Positions 5,602 to 5,649 of a stretch of DNA of 5,649 bases are shown in pieces. Position numbers and translations under genes: made by a program. Each line of letters starts with the position of its first letter. Position 1 is the stretch's first letter. This stretch comes from Odoribacteraceae bacterium. GTDB taxonomy: Bacteria; Bacteroidota; Bacteroidia; Bacteroidales; Marinifilaceae. The notes below the pieces were generated by a model, which did not search any database, was not told the origin of the DNA, and saw only the letters and a list, made by a program, of their open reading frames with translations. The stretch spans positions 1 to 5,649 of the forward strand of contig JAIRKS010000117.1 of the NCBI GenBank assembly GCA_031259905.1. The letters run 5' to 3'.

Positions 5602-5649
5602 ATGAACAGTTTTTACCTACACGTGATTCTATTCGTGACCGGTGGAGTG
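5602..5649 (+). CDS. N-terminus of a probable membrane-anchored protein (partial)
   Basis: Sixteen codons are visible before the window ends: MNSFYLHVILFVTGGV. The stretch is mostly hydrophobic after a short polar start, consistent with an N-terminal transmembrane anchor or uncleaved signal. A candidate promoter lies 21 nt upstream of the ATG, and the pre-ATG bases are A-rich, as at parE. The gene would be transcribed away from the parE-parC operon. The visible part is too short to assign a family; small membrane-anchored proteins with a similar start occur in many families, so I give no function. Confidence 0.5.
   Translation, partial: MNSFYLHVILFVTGGV

Noticed and set aside
1..5649. Insertion sequence, integrase, tRNA or attachment-site signals
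   Set aside because: No transposase or recombinase coding sequence, terminal inverted repeats with target duplications, or tRNA-like cloverleaf was found.

Overview
This is a GC-rich bacterial window centred on a two-gene topoisomerase IV operon on the minus strand: parE (ATPase/Toprim subunit, 4806 to 2980) followed after 3 nt by parC (DNA cleavage subunit, 2976 to 358). Both proteins read like Bacteroidales (phylum Bacteroidota) orthologues. Support includes the ParC core around QYHPHGDASIGDALV, the ParE stretch EGDSASG...DADVDGMHIR, and TAnnTTTG-type promoter elements instead of E. coli-type -10 boxes and Shine-Dalgarno sites. The high GC and G/C-ending codons point to a GC-rich member of the order. 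The genus cannot be decided from the sequence.

Layout. Positions 1-231 hold eleven tandem copies of a 21-bp GC-rich unit that run off the left edge. Positions 232-357 lie between the array and parC and contain a short minus-strand reading frame in the same frame as parC, possibly a remnant of another gene. Positions 358-4806 are the operon, with a good promoter at 4827-4857. Positions 4858-5119 are non-coding, low-complexity DNA that is pyrimidine-rich and then C/A-rich. Positions 5120-5497 hold a second, composite tandem array of eighteen 21-bp units. One part carries four evenly spaced dyads with arms ACTTTCG/CGAAAGT. The rest is a G-rich CATTGGGAGACTTTCCC family. Positions 5550-5580 look like a second Bacteroidota promoter, reading rightward into the first 16 codons of a probable membrane-anchored protein that leaves the window at the right edge.

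Function. ParE and ParC form a heterotetramer that decatenates daughter chromosomes and relaxes DNA using ATP. The very tight spacing suggests coupled, stoichiometric synthesis. The right-hand intergenic region separates the operon from a divergently transcribed gene.

The part not explained by ordinary genes is the pair of flanking arrays. They differ in sequence but share exactly the same period, 21 bp, which equals two turns of B-DNA and seven codons. They are open in several reading frames, but none gives convincing coding evidence. I find no clear new enzymatic or defence system. The helically phased dyads and the shared 21-bp period are the most original signals.
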